Shown: positions 63,466 through 64,000 of the stretch, piece by piece
Layout: each line of letters opens with the position of its first letter
Position numbering within the stretch: the stretch's first letter is position 1
Assembly: GCA_933228675.1 (NCBI GenBank)
Contig: OW121743.1
Location: 65,809,998-65,873,997 of the forward strand
Origin: Stomorhina lunata
Lineage: Eukaryota > Arthropoda > Insecta > Diptera > Rhiniidae
Direction of reading: 5' to 3'
Length of the DNA stretch: 64,000 nt
The notes under the pieces: generated by a model
Seen by the model: the letters and a program-made list of their open reading frames with translations, nothing else
What the model was told of the DNA's origin: nothing
Database searches by the model: none
Program-made: the position numbers and the translations under genes

Positions 63466-64000
63466 ATAAGCTTCTCAAAACGATGTCCAATATAAGTTCT
63501 TCTATAGAAAAAGTTGTTCAACATAATTTGTTTTATCAAAAATACGTCAAACATTAGTTTTTCTGCAGAAGAAGTTGTGCAACATAAGTTTTTCTAAAAA
63601 AAGTTGTGCAACATAAAATTTTCTTATAGAAAATTTTGCTCAACATAAGTTTTTCTATAGAAAAAGTTGTGCAACATCAGTTTTCTATAGAAAAAGTTGT
63701 CCAACATAATTTTTTATATAGAATAAATTGTGCAACATAAGTTTTTCTATTAAAATGATGTGATATATTAGTTTTTCTAATCTATTAGTTTTTATTTAGA
63801 AAAAGTTCTGCAACATGAGTTTTTCTATAGAACAACTGTGCAACATGAGTTTTTCTATAGATAAAGTTGTGCAACATCCGTTTTTCTATAAGTTATTAAA
63901 AAAAAGTTTTGCAATATGAGTTTCTTTATAAAAAAAGTTGTGCAACTAAAGTTTTTCTATGAAATAGATATGAAACATTAGATTTTCTGTGGAATATACG
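63466..64000. repeat. 31-bp minisatellite, array G (runs off the window)
   Basis: Units of GTTGTGCAACATAAG and TTTTTCTATAGAAAAA in the same orientation as array E and opposite to F. More diverged than F. It continues past the end of the window. Confidence 0.93.

Noticed and set aside
27098..64000. CRISPR arrays, suggested by 29-31 bp regular repeats
   Set aside because: Units are contiguous with no unique spacers, the DNA is eukaryotic, and no cas genes are present.

Overview
The window looks like nuclear DNA of a brachyceran (probably calyptrate) fly. It is very AT-rich and packed with transposon-derived and tandem-repeat DNA. The dipteran signature comes from three things: a BEL/Pao LTR retrotransposon, a DD41D ('rosa'-type) mariner relic, and many Helentron/DINE-1/mini-me-like repeats carrying GTCY microsatellites. 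No host protein-coding exon or RNA gene could be supported. The region is best read as intergenic or giant-intron DNA. The species is an inference only.

Region 1 (1-8.05 kb): a nearly complete BEL/Pao element. A long leader precedes one intact 1763-aa Gag-Pol ORF with capsid-like region, zinc knuckles, aspartic protease, RT, RNase H, integrase and C-terminal domain. A second intact 272-aa ORF follows, repeating the zinc knuckles and a catalytically altered copy of the protease domain, with a splice-acceptor-like tract directly before its ATG. A polypurine tract and a 3' LTR come next. No 5' LTR is visible. The element abuts a broken mariner transposase on the minus strand.

Region 2 (8.05-23.8 kb): degraded mobile DNA. 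It holds three copies of a foldback MITE (one nested in another, with 3-bp duplications), two other inverted-repeat elements, relics of a Ty3/gypsy RNase H and of a non-LTR reverse transcriptase, several Helentron-like copies, and a 400-bp GACA microsatellite that grew inside one of them.

Region 3 (23.8-49.5 kb): minisatellites. A 19-bp array (23.8-26.2), a 29-bp array (27.1-29.7), a pair of 29-bp arrays in opposite orientation (38.3-41.9 and 43.9-47.9) and a split 16-bp array (47.9-48.6, 49.0-49.2). A second Helentron cluster lies at 31.2-37.0 kb and includes one copy inserted into another.

Region 4 (49.5-64 kb): 31-bp minisatellites at 51.0-54.0, 55.05-57.2, 57.85-59.5, 60.9-62.6 (opposite orientation, very homogeneous) and 63.5 to the window end. 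They are separated by 0.7-1.5 kb of non-repetitive DNA that resembles ordinary fly non-coding sequence.

The most notable signals are the accessory BEL ORF, and the fact that almost every minisatellite monomer is built around a short palindrome, often CTATAG-centred, with paired arrays in inverted orientation. Only the BEL element encodes a plausible working set of proteins.
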